64,000 nucleotides of DNA, taken from positions 124,001 to 188,000 of the forward strand of contig MU394119.1 in assembly GCA_022578605.1 (NCBI GenBank). The letters run 5' to 3'. Position 1 is the stretch's first letter. The number at the start of each line of letters is the position of its first letter. Shown here in pieces: positions 35,936-46,400 of this stretch. Under the pieces are notes generated by a model. That model saw only the letters and a list, made by a program, of their open reading frames with translations. It was not told the DNA's origin and ran no database searches. The position numbers and the translations under genes were made by a program. This DNA is from Camillea tinctor (lineage: Eukaryota; Ascomycota; Sordariomycetes; Xylariales; Xylariaceae).

Positions 35936-36835
35936 TCACAATGCATTCTTGTGGCTCCAGGTATCCAGGAAATCCGCATACGCCGCAAGGAACGACGCCT
36001 CGAGCATGGACGCGACCTCGCGGGCCCTCGGACTAACCGCCGTCTCCCTCCTCTGCCTCAGCAAACTCCTGCGCTCATTGAGCGCCTGCAGCCTCACGCG
36101 ATCCACGGCGAATATCTTCCTCGCGCGGCGGTCCGCCTCAGCCGCCCGATCCGGGGGCCCCAGGCACGGCGCGGGCTTGAGGTCGGCCGTCCAGCGCACC
36201 CGCACCAGCGGGGCGCCGTCCGCCTCGTCGCCCGCCAGGTCCGCGAACCGGTAGCTCTTGACCTGGGCGTTGGCGAAACTCGCGAAGCGGCCCGCGCGCA
36301 GGCCGCCGTAGTCCTCGGTCAGGAAGTGCAGGAACCCGCCGTGCGTGACGACCACGATGTGCGCGTCGTCGTCGTCGGGGGCCTGCCGCGCGAGGCGCCG
36401 GAGGAACAGTCGTGCGCGCCGCGCGCGCGCTTCCACTTTGCCCACGTCCGGCGCGTAGTCCGAGTCCGGGTCCCGGCGGTACCAGCGTTCGGAGAGGCGG
36501 CTCAGGTCCACGTGCGGGCCGAAGAGCGTCTCGAGGCGCTTGGGGGGCGAGCCGGTGTCGCTGGGACGCGCGCCGGTTTCCTGCAGGTCTGGGAGGAGGA
36601 TGGCTTTCTTGCCGCGGTTGGTGACCGCGGGGTCGAAGGCGATGAGGGCGGTGGCGACGGCGCGTCGCGATGGGGAGGCGACCACGTGGCTGACTTTGTC
36701 CATGAACGGGTAGGTGTCGCGGAGTTGGTAGCTCTGGGCTTCGCCGTTGGGGGTCAGCCCGGGGTCCCGGACGTCGCTGTGGGAAATGTTGTGCCACGCC
36801 TCGGCATGGCGGACGATATCAATGGTAGGTGCCAT
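35936..36835 (-). CDS. Histidine phosphatase (phosphoglycerate-mutase-like)
   Basis: A single exon of 299 aa from MAPTIDIVRHAEAWHN. The histidine phosphatase signature RHAE sits at residues 9-12 (phosphorylated His10). Further family residues are arginines 57-58 after VVASPS, Glu86 in DLQETGARPSD (LQE block) and the second His165 in VVVTHGGFLHF. Fungal homologues of this size are broad acid phosphatase or phosphomutase-like enzymes, generally cytoplasmic; the substrate is unknown. An in-frame ATG at 37003 would add 56 residues derived partly from the CCTA repeat tract, so the start at 36835 is preferred. The gene is GC-rich with strong third-position bias, which generates a 219-aa shadow ORF on the same strand and others opposite. 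Confidence 0.88.
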   Translation of the reverse strand: MAPTIDIVRHAEAWHNISHSDVRDPGLTPNGEAQSYQLRDTYPFMDKVSHVVASPSRRAVATALIAFDPAVTNRGKKAILLPDLQETGARPSDTGSPPKRLETLFGPHVDLSRLSERWYRRDPDSDYAPDVGKVEARARRARLFLRRLARQAPDDDDAHIVVVTHGGFLHFLTEDYGGLRAGRFASFANAQVKSYRFADLAGDEADGAPLVRVRWTADLKPAPCLGPPDRAAEADRRARKIFAVDRVRLQALNERRSLLRQRRETAVSPRAREVASMLEASFLAAYADFLDTWSHKNAL

Positions 36836-38464
36836 GGCTTGTCTATGTTTCCCGTCTCTAGTTGATCTTTTGGGAAACAAATCGAAGATATCAAGCTTCT
36901 GATACTGTGTGGTAGGTACTAGGTAGGTAGGTAGGTAGGTAAGATATTCGGGGTTGGGAGGACTACATGTAGTCATTAGGGAGGTAGTCGCAAGCCCTTC
37001 CACTTAGCGGGATGTTTGTATCATAGGGTTCCGTTTGTTGCTGATGTTATTCCAATCGACAATAGCAATCATGCTCGTCTCTAGGAACTGGGTTAGGTGG
37101 TTTGCTATGATATATAGGTAGGTACCTAACATTGCTGGAATAAAGAAGTCTTGTAGGCGACAGCACAGCTTGTCTAGCAGGTCACAAAGAGAGGGGCCGA
37201 ACCTTTCTGTTTGTTTCACCGTACTAACTTGACGCTCGGCTCGGGTTAAAGAAAGCCTAACAATGCTCTAGGAACTTTAGGTAGTACTTTGTATGAACAT
37301 TAAAGGTCTTTAAATAGGTAGGAGGTTGGACAGCTTGCTTGCACTGACCTAACCTAGATGCTATGCTCCCCTATTTTGTGTTGTTGAAGTCGAATAGTTT
37401 GCTCTCTCAACTTTCATTCTAGCTATCACAAACCACTTTAAGTGTCAAAACGGGCACTCAGAGAGGGAACCTAGATCCATAGTTTATCAATCGAACTACT
37501 GCCACTTCTCAACGCTTCTCACGCCTGGTTGTGTTTCGATCAATCCGCGCTGCCGATACGTAGTAAGCCAAGACACGGACGCGCAAGACGAACGGGTTTT
37601 AATTGAATTTGGGGAAACTCTCTGAGGCACCTAAGCACCTCCAAATATCATCGTCACTCACACGACGTCATTACATTACTATAACGAGATGACGATCGAG
37701 GAGAGATCATAACCTAAAGCTTTTATCTACCAATAATAGATTCAAAGAAGGTCATCTGTATCACTGCGGTATATGTAGACTTACATGTAAACTTGGGTTG
37801 CGAGATAGACGAGTCACGTCATGTATCACATACAGTTGGTCTCAATATTACCTATTTTGTATCGTGTAGATGCGGAGATACTTGAAGTAGTAATACACAC
37901 GAGTCAGCAGTATCATGTGGCTAGCTGCACAGTGATCTTCAATTTTAGGTACTTATATCGATAATATCACAAGACAATAAACTAACTTATACGCAATAGC
38001 TAATTACCAAAGGCTAATTAAGATCTATCCGTCTACTTACTCATATTTTTAAGAAACTTACATGGTGAGCTATGAAGCCCCTTTCGAGCTTGGGTAGTAC
38101 GCATTATCGACGTGTTGTACTAGCCTTGCTAGGATTAATCCAAATAGGGGTACCGTGCTTAACACAGTTTCTAACACTATCACCAGTATAAATAGTGGTA
38201 TGCGGATGAGAACTACATATAGATACCTAATAGCACTTGTTGCATTTCACCTTTTCTACAAAGCTTCGTAGAGGGGGCTCGGGACTCTTATTGTATGTGT
38301 AAGTATACTAGACGAGAACCACTACCTCACTCTATGAGAGGATTCTAATGCATGCTACATAATTGTGTTGGTGCTCGATTTTCAACCCCCTTGCCCCTCT
38401 TTCCCCCTTTCCCCCCTTTTTTTCTTATGTACCTAGGTATAGAGTATTTAAGTTTCTCCCAACC
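36836..38464. other. Intergenic
   Basis: These 1.63 kb include the 5' region of the histidine phosphatase gene with a TAGG tract. The rest is AT-rich with only short unsupported ORFs (37004-37219 minus, 38352-38581 plus). Confidence 0.4.
36920..36941. repeat. TAGG tetranucleotide tract (about 5 units)
   Basis: Five consecutive TAGG units lie just upstream of the histidine phosphatase start (CCTA on its coding strand). The same tetranucleotide recurs singly or doubly throughout intergenic DNA here (for example 29695-29760 and 57677-57710). It is not the TTAGGG telomere unit. Confidence 0.8.
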
Positions 38465-39722
38465 TTATACCATTCCCGAGCGCACCCCATTCGGACTGTG
38501 GATCAGATGTTGGGAAGTGGTTGGCATATCACCATCCACAGAATAACTGTTCGGGCTGTCCCCGTTTGTTGTCGGTGGTGAACGAGACGAGCCCGCACTG
38601 AACCAATCCTCACCGTCCCGCCAACCAGCACGATTCGTGAGGACCAGATCGCGCCGTTTCCAGCTCTGCATCCCTTCGAACCAAGGGAACGGTGCGTTCC
38701 GGTTCAGTGGAATGTGGTTGACTCGCCAGTCGAAGATGCTGGCGTACACCATTCGGTATGCAGCGAATGAGTGTGCCGTCCCGATGGCGGCTCCAATAAC
38801 GATGTCCCACCAGTTGTGACTCTTGTCAATGGTGAGAGTCCCGCAGACGAGGAACGCCGCCAAGAGCGGACACACGAGGACGATGAGCTTCCACATGCAA
38901 GGGTGGTAGTTCGAGAATACCTTGAGCTTGGCATTCAAGTATAGGAAAAGATAGACCGCAGCAGACGTGGTAGTAGTTGAATGACCGCTCGGGAAGCTTT
39001 GCAGTGAATTGCGAACCTCGTCAAGTCTAGGGTTTGCACAGATATCCAGGCTCTACATGATATTCTGGAAACCGACACCATTTAGACCTGTCCTGTTGTG
39101 CCCTCCGTGCAGTGCCCGAAAGATGTCTGGCTGACAGACGTGGTAGAAGTTAGGCCTAAATCCACCGATTGTCCACTTGAGCGTGACTTGGAAGGCGGAC
39201 GAGGTTAGGAGAGCATAAGCTAGCCCCATGATGGCATTATTGGTATCCCAGAAGCTGCGAAGGCGTATTTGCAAGAGCAAAATGCAGACGGCAGGAGTTG
39301 CAATGGAAATGACAGTATCAACCCAGGACGATATGAACTGGCCTCGATCCGGATACGCAAATTCGGGGTAGATAACTTGGTCAACCGCAGGGCTAATGCT
39401 CCCATCACTTGTAGAGACTTGTACAGCCAAGGGAAATGTTCTCTCTGCGAAGGGGGGGCCATACCGAAATGTCTACAAGACGTTAGCATCGGATACCCTA
39501 CCCCTATGCTCTCCGCTAACTTACCGTGATTGCAATAACACCAATGATAGCCATCGTTAGAATATCAGGCCAGGTTATCTTCAGCCATTGCCCGAACGTG
39601 GGGCGCTTTTCCATAGGGTATATGTCATTTGGAAACAAGGTCGACGAGAACCTTCGCATACGTCTCGCATCCGAATTGGAGTTTGTTGGTGGTAAAGATG
39701 GTTCGCTTGATCTTTTCTCCAT
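38465..39722 (-). pseudogene. DPP1: PAP2 phosphatase (DPP1-like diacylglycerol pyrophosphate phosphatase) with in-frame stop
   Basis: Two exons, 39525..39722 and 38465..39472, would encode about 401 aa. The N-terminal block RPTFGQWLKITWPDILTMA and the FAYPDRGQF block are typical of fungal DPP1 proteins. PAP2 phosphatase motifs follow: KWTIGGFRPNF (motif 1), SLQSFPSGHSTTTT (motif 2, catalytic His) and SHNWWDIVIGAAIG (motif 3). The family dephosphorylates diacylglycerol pyrophosphate and phosphatidate at vacuolar or other membranes with about six TM helices. Codon TAG at 39053-39055 interrupts GFQNIM-stop-SLDICANP, exactly where relatives usually have Tyr (IMYxxDIC). The stop lies before motifs 2 and 3, so the truncated product would be dead. 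No intron of plausible length removes it. A hydrophobic open stretch upstream of 39722 lacks an ATG. Confidence 0.82.
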
Positions 39723-40407
39723 CTTAGCTGAATTTGTCTTCCCTCTAGATTCGTACTGTGGCACAATGCTAGCAAGCGATGCTACTGCGAAAACCAGAAA
39801 TGATAGACACCAAATAACAAGCAACTAGGCTTGGATACCAAGTAGATGTAAATCAATAGAACTTGGGGGGTATAGAGGATGTGGAGGGACTGGTTATCGT
39901 AGGTTTTATCGTGAGAGAGTCAACCGACCAACCTACATGATCCCCCCTTCCTCACTATCTGGTTATACCGTAGATCTCCTTCCTGCAAAGTCTTGCAACT
40001 TCTAACAATACGTTATTAAAGTTCGACATAGGTCTTATGTTGTAGTGAACCCCTCACCATGTAAGGTCTTTCCGTGAGATGCGTGAGCACACTTCACACT
40101 TAAAGTTCCAAAACCGACCTTCCACTTTTGGATCAAGAAACAGCGCTGTCATGAATTTTCATTGAGTTCCTCTCACCTTCTATGATTTAAGGTCTACCTA
40201 ACCAGGTAGTCATAGGTTTACTGTCTCGATAGAGTTGTTAGACTTCGAATAGGAGTTGTTACCAACAGTATCATATTGCCCAAAAAGGGATGGAGCAGTA
40301 AAGTAGTAATGCTTTAACTACCATGACCTAGCTAGTCCATGATCGTACTATAACAGTTCGAACACAATGCTGATGCGCTAAGAGTTTGACTAAAGTACAT
40401 ATCAAGC
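39723..40407. other. Intergenic
   Basis: These 685 bp lie between two minus-strand genes: promoter of the DPP1-like gene and 3' side of the oxygenase gene. Nothing else is seen. Confidence 0.4.
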
Positions 40408-41487
40408 CTAGTGTTGTCCCAGGATTAGGCGTTCAATGTCTTGATCCTGAGTGATGTGCTCCCCATCATCGAGCTGAGCATTCCCTTCTCTCCAGCGCCA
40501 TCTCTTACCCATGAACTCCTTGAACCAGCGGACATCAATCCCACCATCCAAGATAACGGGGGAGAAGTTGACGCGATGGTCTATAGTAGTGATTGGCCTG
40601 AGAGCTACATCCAGATCCGGAGCGACGAATAGAACCGCGCTTAGTCGTCGAACACCGGGCTGGCGTCGGACTCTGTGCCTGACAGCGCGCAGCTGTCCGC
40701 CGCTGACGATGAATGCAGACCAGCCGCAGAGCACGACGACCTGAGTTGCCGGGACAGGCACCCACGATCCGGGTTGAGTGGCGCTCTCTATTTCCAGGCC
40801 AGCAGTGCCATCTTGGAAGATGATACTGAACGTGCCGTAATCTCGATGGGCTCCGCATCCATTCTGGCTCTCGGGAGCTGCGGTATCAGGCGTGTAATCG
40901 CAGAGCCGGAAGTTGATGTTGCGGGTCTTGTGGATGGGGAACAAGTCGACGCCAATGGCTGCGCCGAGCGAAGCGAGGATCTGGTCGAGGTGCTTGGTAG
41001 TTAGTTCGTCGAAGAATCGAAGCACCTGGCCAAAGCCATAAGGTGCTAGTGACAACTTGATGTCTGATGGGATGTAGTTCAATCGCTTTGGGGAGAGGTC
41101 GATGGTAAGCTTCTGGTCTGAAGAGCCATTGCTGACTGCAGCTGTCTTAAAAACGCCCCTAGTGGGATAGGTAGCATTCAGAGCATCCGCATGTGCAGGA
41201 TTGGCCCTGAGATAGTCGAAGAGACAACCAATAGACTCAAAGGGTGCGTGGACGTCACTCTTTAAAAAGGCAAGGTCTCTCATGTCGCCGATAGGATCGA
41301 CTGGTTTTGCTCTGACGCCGCCAGGGACATCGTGAAGACTAGGGCAGGGGAGAGCTTGACTTGGGTTGACAGCAGCTGTGGCCATGTTGAATTGCTTGGA
41401 GATGAGTCGTGATAGAGGTTGGGTCGAGGGAGTGGGAGTGGCTACACGTGGTCTGATGGGAGGAAGGATCCGACGGGCTCTTCTCAT
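40408..41487 (-). CDS. 2-oxoglutarate/Fe(II) oxygenase, isopenicillin-N-synthase-like
   Basis: A single exon of 359 aa. The Fe(II) triad is visible: His214 and Asp216 in GAHRDYGTFSIIFQDG and His271 in AVRHRVRR. The 2-oxoglutarate-binding Arg-x-Ser follows at 281-283 in RRLSAVLFVAPD. The fold class is the DIOX/2OG-FeII_Oxy plant and fungal type, whose members oxidise varied secondary and primary metabolites; the substrate is unknown. The first 34 residues (MRRARRILPPIRPRVATPTP onward) are Arg-rich with no acidic residue and resemble a mitochondrial presequence; a second start MATAAVNPSQ at 41385 would give a cytosolic form. It is not in a recognisable biosynthetic cluster. Confidence 0.88.
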   Translation of the reverse strand: MRRARRILPPIRPRVATPTPSTQPLSRLISKQFNMATAAVNPSQALPCPSLHDVPGGVRAKPVDPIGDMRDLAFLKSDVHAPFESIGCLFDYLRANPAHADALNATYPTRGVFKTAAVSNGSSDQKLTIDLSPKRLNYIPSDIKLSLAPYGFGQVLRFFDELTTKHLDQILASLGAAIGVDLFPIHKTRNINFRLCDYTPDTAAPESQNGCGAHRDYGTFSIIFQDGTAGLEIESATQPGSWVPVPATQVVVLCGWSAFIVSGGQLRAVRHRVRRQPGVRRLSAVLFVAPDLDVALRPITTIDHRVNFSPVILDGGIDVRWFKEFMGKRWRWREGNAQLDDGEHITQDQDIERLILGQH

Positions 41488-43453
41488 AGTGTAGGTAGGC
41501 TAGAGAGTCGTGGGGATCAAGTATTGGTGTCATAGAGAGGGGGGTCAGTTTGAGTGGGTATGCTTGGGTTATTATACTTCGTATCATGGGGTCAGAAAGC
41601 CCTAGGTTAAAGGGTTCACTAGAAATACTACCTTTTTCATATGCATGTATGAAGTAACTAATATTACACGTCATATATTGGGTATGTAGGTCAAAACTCA
41701 TCGTATGATGCCCGGTTGCTTGGTCCCAAGCATAACAAACTGAAGACATCCACACCTCTGCCTCTTTTTTGTGTGCCGAGCTTGCCAGAGCAAGCTTTGA
41801 TTGCTTTCTCCCCCAATTTGTTATTTTTAGGTTATATCTCCTATCAATGGGTTAATATGAATTATATTATTCGTAGAAGAACGGGCTACTGAAATCTCCA
41901 CCTCCATCCCATTCCTTTAGGAAGGTAGATAACTTATGCTTTTATAGAACTTGTTCTGTATCTGTATTCAAATTTATTCCAAGTCAAGAGAAACAGGCTA
42001 GGGTGTATGTAAGGAATTAACCCTGAGAGTCAAAAGCAACACAAACAATTCGACCATTTCAAGGGCAGAATGAAACCACGAAATGACTATAAAAGAAATA
42101 GCCACATGAAACCGGCCTTGCAGAAAAAGAGGTGTGGGTTGAATGAATGCTTTTTTGTCTCCTCTACTCTCAATAATACCAGCTTTCAGACCCTACGGGG
42201 AGTTTGAAGAATTCCAAAAACCTTTGGTTAACTTTGTCCTTTGAGGGCCCTACTCATACAAGCGTATGCTTATTAGATAAACTCTCGCTGGATAAGATTT
42301 CCTGGCGACTTATTTCACTGATTCTCTAAACTATAAAAGACTATAGCTTGCTATTTCTGTTTCTATTAACGGTAGAGAATCTGGATAACTTCGAGGTTAT
42401 CGGCCGTCTATTTCTTGAATAGATTTGGATGGGGAGATATGCCATCTGAAGATATAAGATATAAGTCTAGGAAAAGAAGAAATATGTGTGCGAGTGTAAT
42501 TATATTGCCTAGGTAGATACATCATGGGCCATAAGCGTCTCGATAAAATACAACTGGATTCGACTAATATCTATACTCAATAATGAAGCTTCTATTATGC
42601 AGCAAGGGGTGCCCAGTATCTTTATATTAGAAGAAGCAATACTCTAAAGTCAACAAACATCTTCTAACTTAGACACCATAATATAACAACAGTGTAGATA
42701 GGTGGGGAATCAGGACGTTGAGCTCCTGGGAAGGCATTTACTGAAAATATCCCGATACCGATCATTTTACAAGCGAAAATTATTACTTCGGACCCATACG
42801 GGTTAGAAGATATCCATCAATCACCACTATCAAATCACAGAATCACACATTTTCGGAGCCATGAAAGTAAAGTACCTATAGTTCGTATCATTCATAGGGG
42901 AGTAGCATGCGCCCCCCCTTTTTATCTATCCGGCCATTTGTGGCCAGCTCATGGTATCTTATATATAATTGTACATCATGATATCATTAAGCGTCATTGT
43001 CGTGAAACCTCGTTTCTCGTAGCAAACCAAATGCTTCTTATGCTGATCCAGATGCCCAAGAGTTTGCATAAAGGACCAAACTAATGCAGCCTTCTTTCTC
43101 CTTACCCCAGGGATGGCGTTCCTGTGAAACCGCCAAAGAAAAGAAAAAAATATCTTCAGTCGTAGCTTCGGCCGTTTATTTCATTCCTTGCGTTTGATGT
43201 CTTTCTTACACGCCGAAGTGTGATGGGGAATCGTTGTATAGCGTGATACATGTACATATCATGATCCCGGCCGTTGTGATGCAAATACAAATGACAAAGG
43301 AGAATTATGTTGTAGTGGCTCGTGCGTAATCAACCGATTGAGTCGATTTAGGGGAATCGTAGATATGAAAAAAAAAAGGAAAAAAAAAAGAGAGCGTTGA
43401 ATGTAATAAGTCACAAGCTATGCGACTATTTAGTGGACATAGATCCTGGGTTA
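41488..43453. other. Intergenic
   Basis: About 2 kb, AT-rich, with no ORF of recognised content. It contains the oxygenase promoter on the left and the 3' UTR of the Byr4-like gene on the right. A poly-A/purine tract lies near 43368-43390. Confidence 0.4.
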
Positions 43454-46400
43454 TTAACCTCCCATGATCATGTCTCGAAGGGTCCATCGCCAGTTTTCCT
43501 GGTTACGGGTGCCCGGCTTTGTCCATTTTTCGCACTTTCTGCGCCAGCGAGCCTCCTCTTCGTGCTGTCGTCTTATGAACTCTGGACCAACGTCGAACTC
43601 TTCGCCCACAAGCCAATCTTCTCGGATATCGCTTGCACGACCATGGCCACCTTCAGCTGAATCTTTATCTCTGTCTTCCAAGTCCGGGATGTCCTTGAAG
43701 GGATCGTCTTCATCCTCCAGAATATTGAATCCTTCCATCGGATCGTCAGATCTCAAAGTTGAAGGGGTAGAAGTGTCTACCTTGAGCCAACACATGTTTT
43801 GAGGATCGAAAACCATGTCACCAACCCTTTTAGCCCCTTTGCTTGCATTTATGTTGGCAATGAGCAAGGGTTTGGGAGTTGAAGTCTCTCTTTCACGCAC
43901 TCGAAATGGTGGATGAGATGGAGACGAGGTCGACGTGCTGAAGGCCTTAAGAGCATTCTCATTTCCCTCCCATCGATAGGTTGTTGGGTTGTACGTCATA
44001 CCGTTAACCACTGATATACACATTAGTCTTGTTTCAACTTCCAAGTCAGAGCTTTGTGACATACCTTTCGATTCCTTTCCGGAATTCAGGTTGGAGATCA
44101 GATGTGGCTTGAGTTGCTTAGGCTTCCGGGGTTTCTTACTCCGAACTGGATTGTGGAGAGGATTGAGGTTCGATCTTGGCAATGGATTCATCCGCTGTGC
44201 ATTGACAGGGCCTAGCGGTCCTGAGAGTGGTGATCGTTGGGCCAAGCTGACTTCTCTGGCAATGCGACTGGCGGCAGTGTCCCGGGCGAATCGGGGCAGG
44301 TTGTCGGTCTTTGGCTGCGGCTGAGGAGGTGCTGGACTCGGTGTACGGTCTGGTAGGATGTTCTGATAAAGCTTGTTCCTGATGCCATTCTTATTACCAA
44401 CTGCGACTGGCTGTTTGGTGTATCTGGATTCAGTATGTGCAGATGTGGGTAGATCATCAAAGGCATCTAATTCATGGCCATCACCAAAGTGTCTTAAGCG
44501 ACGTGGCTTGTTTATTTGTTGCCACATCGGCTCGGAAGATGATTTCTCGTGTCCTAGCCTTCTAGGACTTGGCGATCGCATACCAGCACGAGAAAACGCT
44601 CGTGATGATGGTCTCGCTTCCGGACCTTGGTCGGAATCATGACGTCTAAACACACGTGGCTGTTTGGTACTGACGTGATGAGATTGGGACTGCGATGCAC
44701 CTGCGGGTAGGAAAGGCGCCTGACCTTTCCTTACCTGAGTTGCACGGACTTCATTAACAGGTCGAACCTGGTCCACTGGAGTCTTCGGTCGAAAGCTTGG
44801 CTGTGATCGTTGCGATTCTCCTCGAGAGTCAGTTCGCGATGGTGGCCGGTCGAATCGAGATACTGCCGATTTAGCTGATGGTTGGTTATGTCGCATAGCA
44901 GGAAGAGACCGCTTAAGTCGTAAAAGCTGAGCGTTTGTCGTGGTGGGTTCATTGCGCAGAGCCCCCATAGAGACCTTTGAGCCTAAATCCCTTCGTCGGG
45001 ATGCGGATGGGATGCTAGATTGTACCGAGAAAGGTGGAGATGGCTTGATGCTTGACAAAGATGATTGGGCAGAATGGCCGCCAAGTCTCGACTGAGGTCT
45101 TCGAGGCGGTTTCTGAGGAATGGGACCTCCACTTTCAGAAACGGGTTCGAGCGACGATTGTGTATGTGATCTCTCGTGGTTGGCTGTAGGCCGAGGTAAG
45201 CGTGAAGGCGTTGACGTGACAGGCTTATTCGTGAAAGTGATGGAAACCGCGGTCTTAGGCCGTACTGGACTGGAGGGCCGTGCTTCCCTCACCTTGATGT
45301 TCCGGTGAAGCGTTGCTTTTCCCGGGCGGAACACATTCCCGTCACCAAAGTCCAGTCCAGAGAACAAGTCATCCTCATCCTGCGGGAGCTGCGTGGTCTT
45401 CTTGGCTGTTGGTGGTGTCGCACGTGGAGAAGCGGTAGGAGTTGCACGAGGGGGTGGGCTAGCTGGTGAGCGAGGCGACACGCGAGACGACGAATAGATC
45501 GGTGAATGGGGAGGTGAGCGAGATGGAGAAGGAATATATTTGAGTAAACTCCGTCCCCCAGGAGATTGAGTTGGTGCAGATCGAGGTCTGCTTTCAGCAT
45601 CGCGTCTCACGGGAGATCGACTCTGCGCTAGACGAGCTTGGTTCTCTAGCACCCGCTCCGCAGGGAATCGACTCAGTATTGGGTACGGTCGGTTATCTAG
45701 GTCACCTTCTCCTAGTGATCGCCTCACCGCCCCTGAAATTCGACTCTGCGGTGAGCGTAGCTGTATATCTCGGTCTCGTCCCACTGGAGATTGACTCTGT
45801 GTAGAACGATCCTGGGATTGTTGATCTCGGCTATCTGGGGATCGGCTCTGCATGAAGAAAGGTAGCCTTGCTATTCCTCTTCTTTCAGGAGACCGCGTTG
45901 GTCGAGCCAGTTTCTCCGGTAGCCGACCAACCGGAGACTGACTCTGCGCTGGACGAGGCCACTTTATTTGGTGCTGAGGCCTGGGAGATTGGCTTTGTCT
46001 AGGCCGAGATCGTCTTTCCGAGTCTTGACTTCCTGAATTCTGTCTTCTAGGAGGCCCTATTTGTTTTAACTGAGGTCGTCTATCTGACTCGTTTCTCTCA
46101 GTGGAACGGCTTTGCTTTTGTCTATTCAACAACTCGCTGAAGTCTAAGGGCCCATTAGGCAATACCAGACCTTCAAAGGTATCATCTTCACTCTCCGCAG
46201 TGAACGAGCTTGCGAGACTTGGACTGAGAGCAGAAACGGATGAGCTACGGGTCGAGAAGACGTCGCGCCTGGTGCCTCCAAACCGTGTCCCTAAGCTACC
46301 TTCTCCCCATTCGAAGTCTTCGTTCATGTGCAAAGACGGGGTCTTGGGAATATCTCTTCTACTAGAGAGCTGCAGTTTCCCATCCGAAGGTAACTCCAGA

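Noticed and set aside
36138..36797. 219-aa same-strand ORF within the histidine phosphatase gene
   Set aside because: Alternative frame of a GC-rich exon, rich in Arg and Pro; the phosphatase motifs are all in the other frame.
36920..36941. TAGG repeat as an interstitial telomere
   Set aside because: The unit is TAGG, not TTAGGG, and the tract is only about 20 bp.
39026..39055. A 30-nt intron (GTAGAG...CCTAG) that would remove the TAG in the DPP1-like gene
   Set aside because: Too short for a fungal spliceosomal intron, with no branch site, and it would delete the conserved DIC residues.
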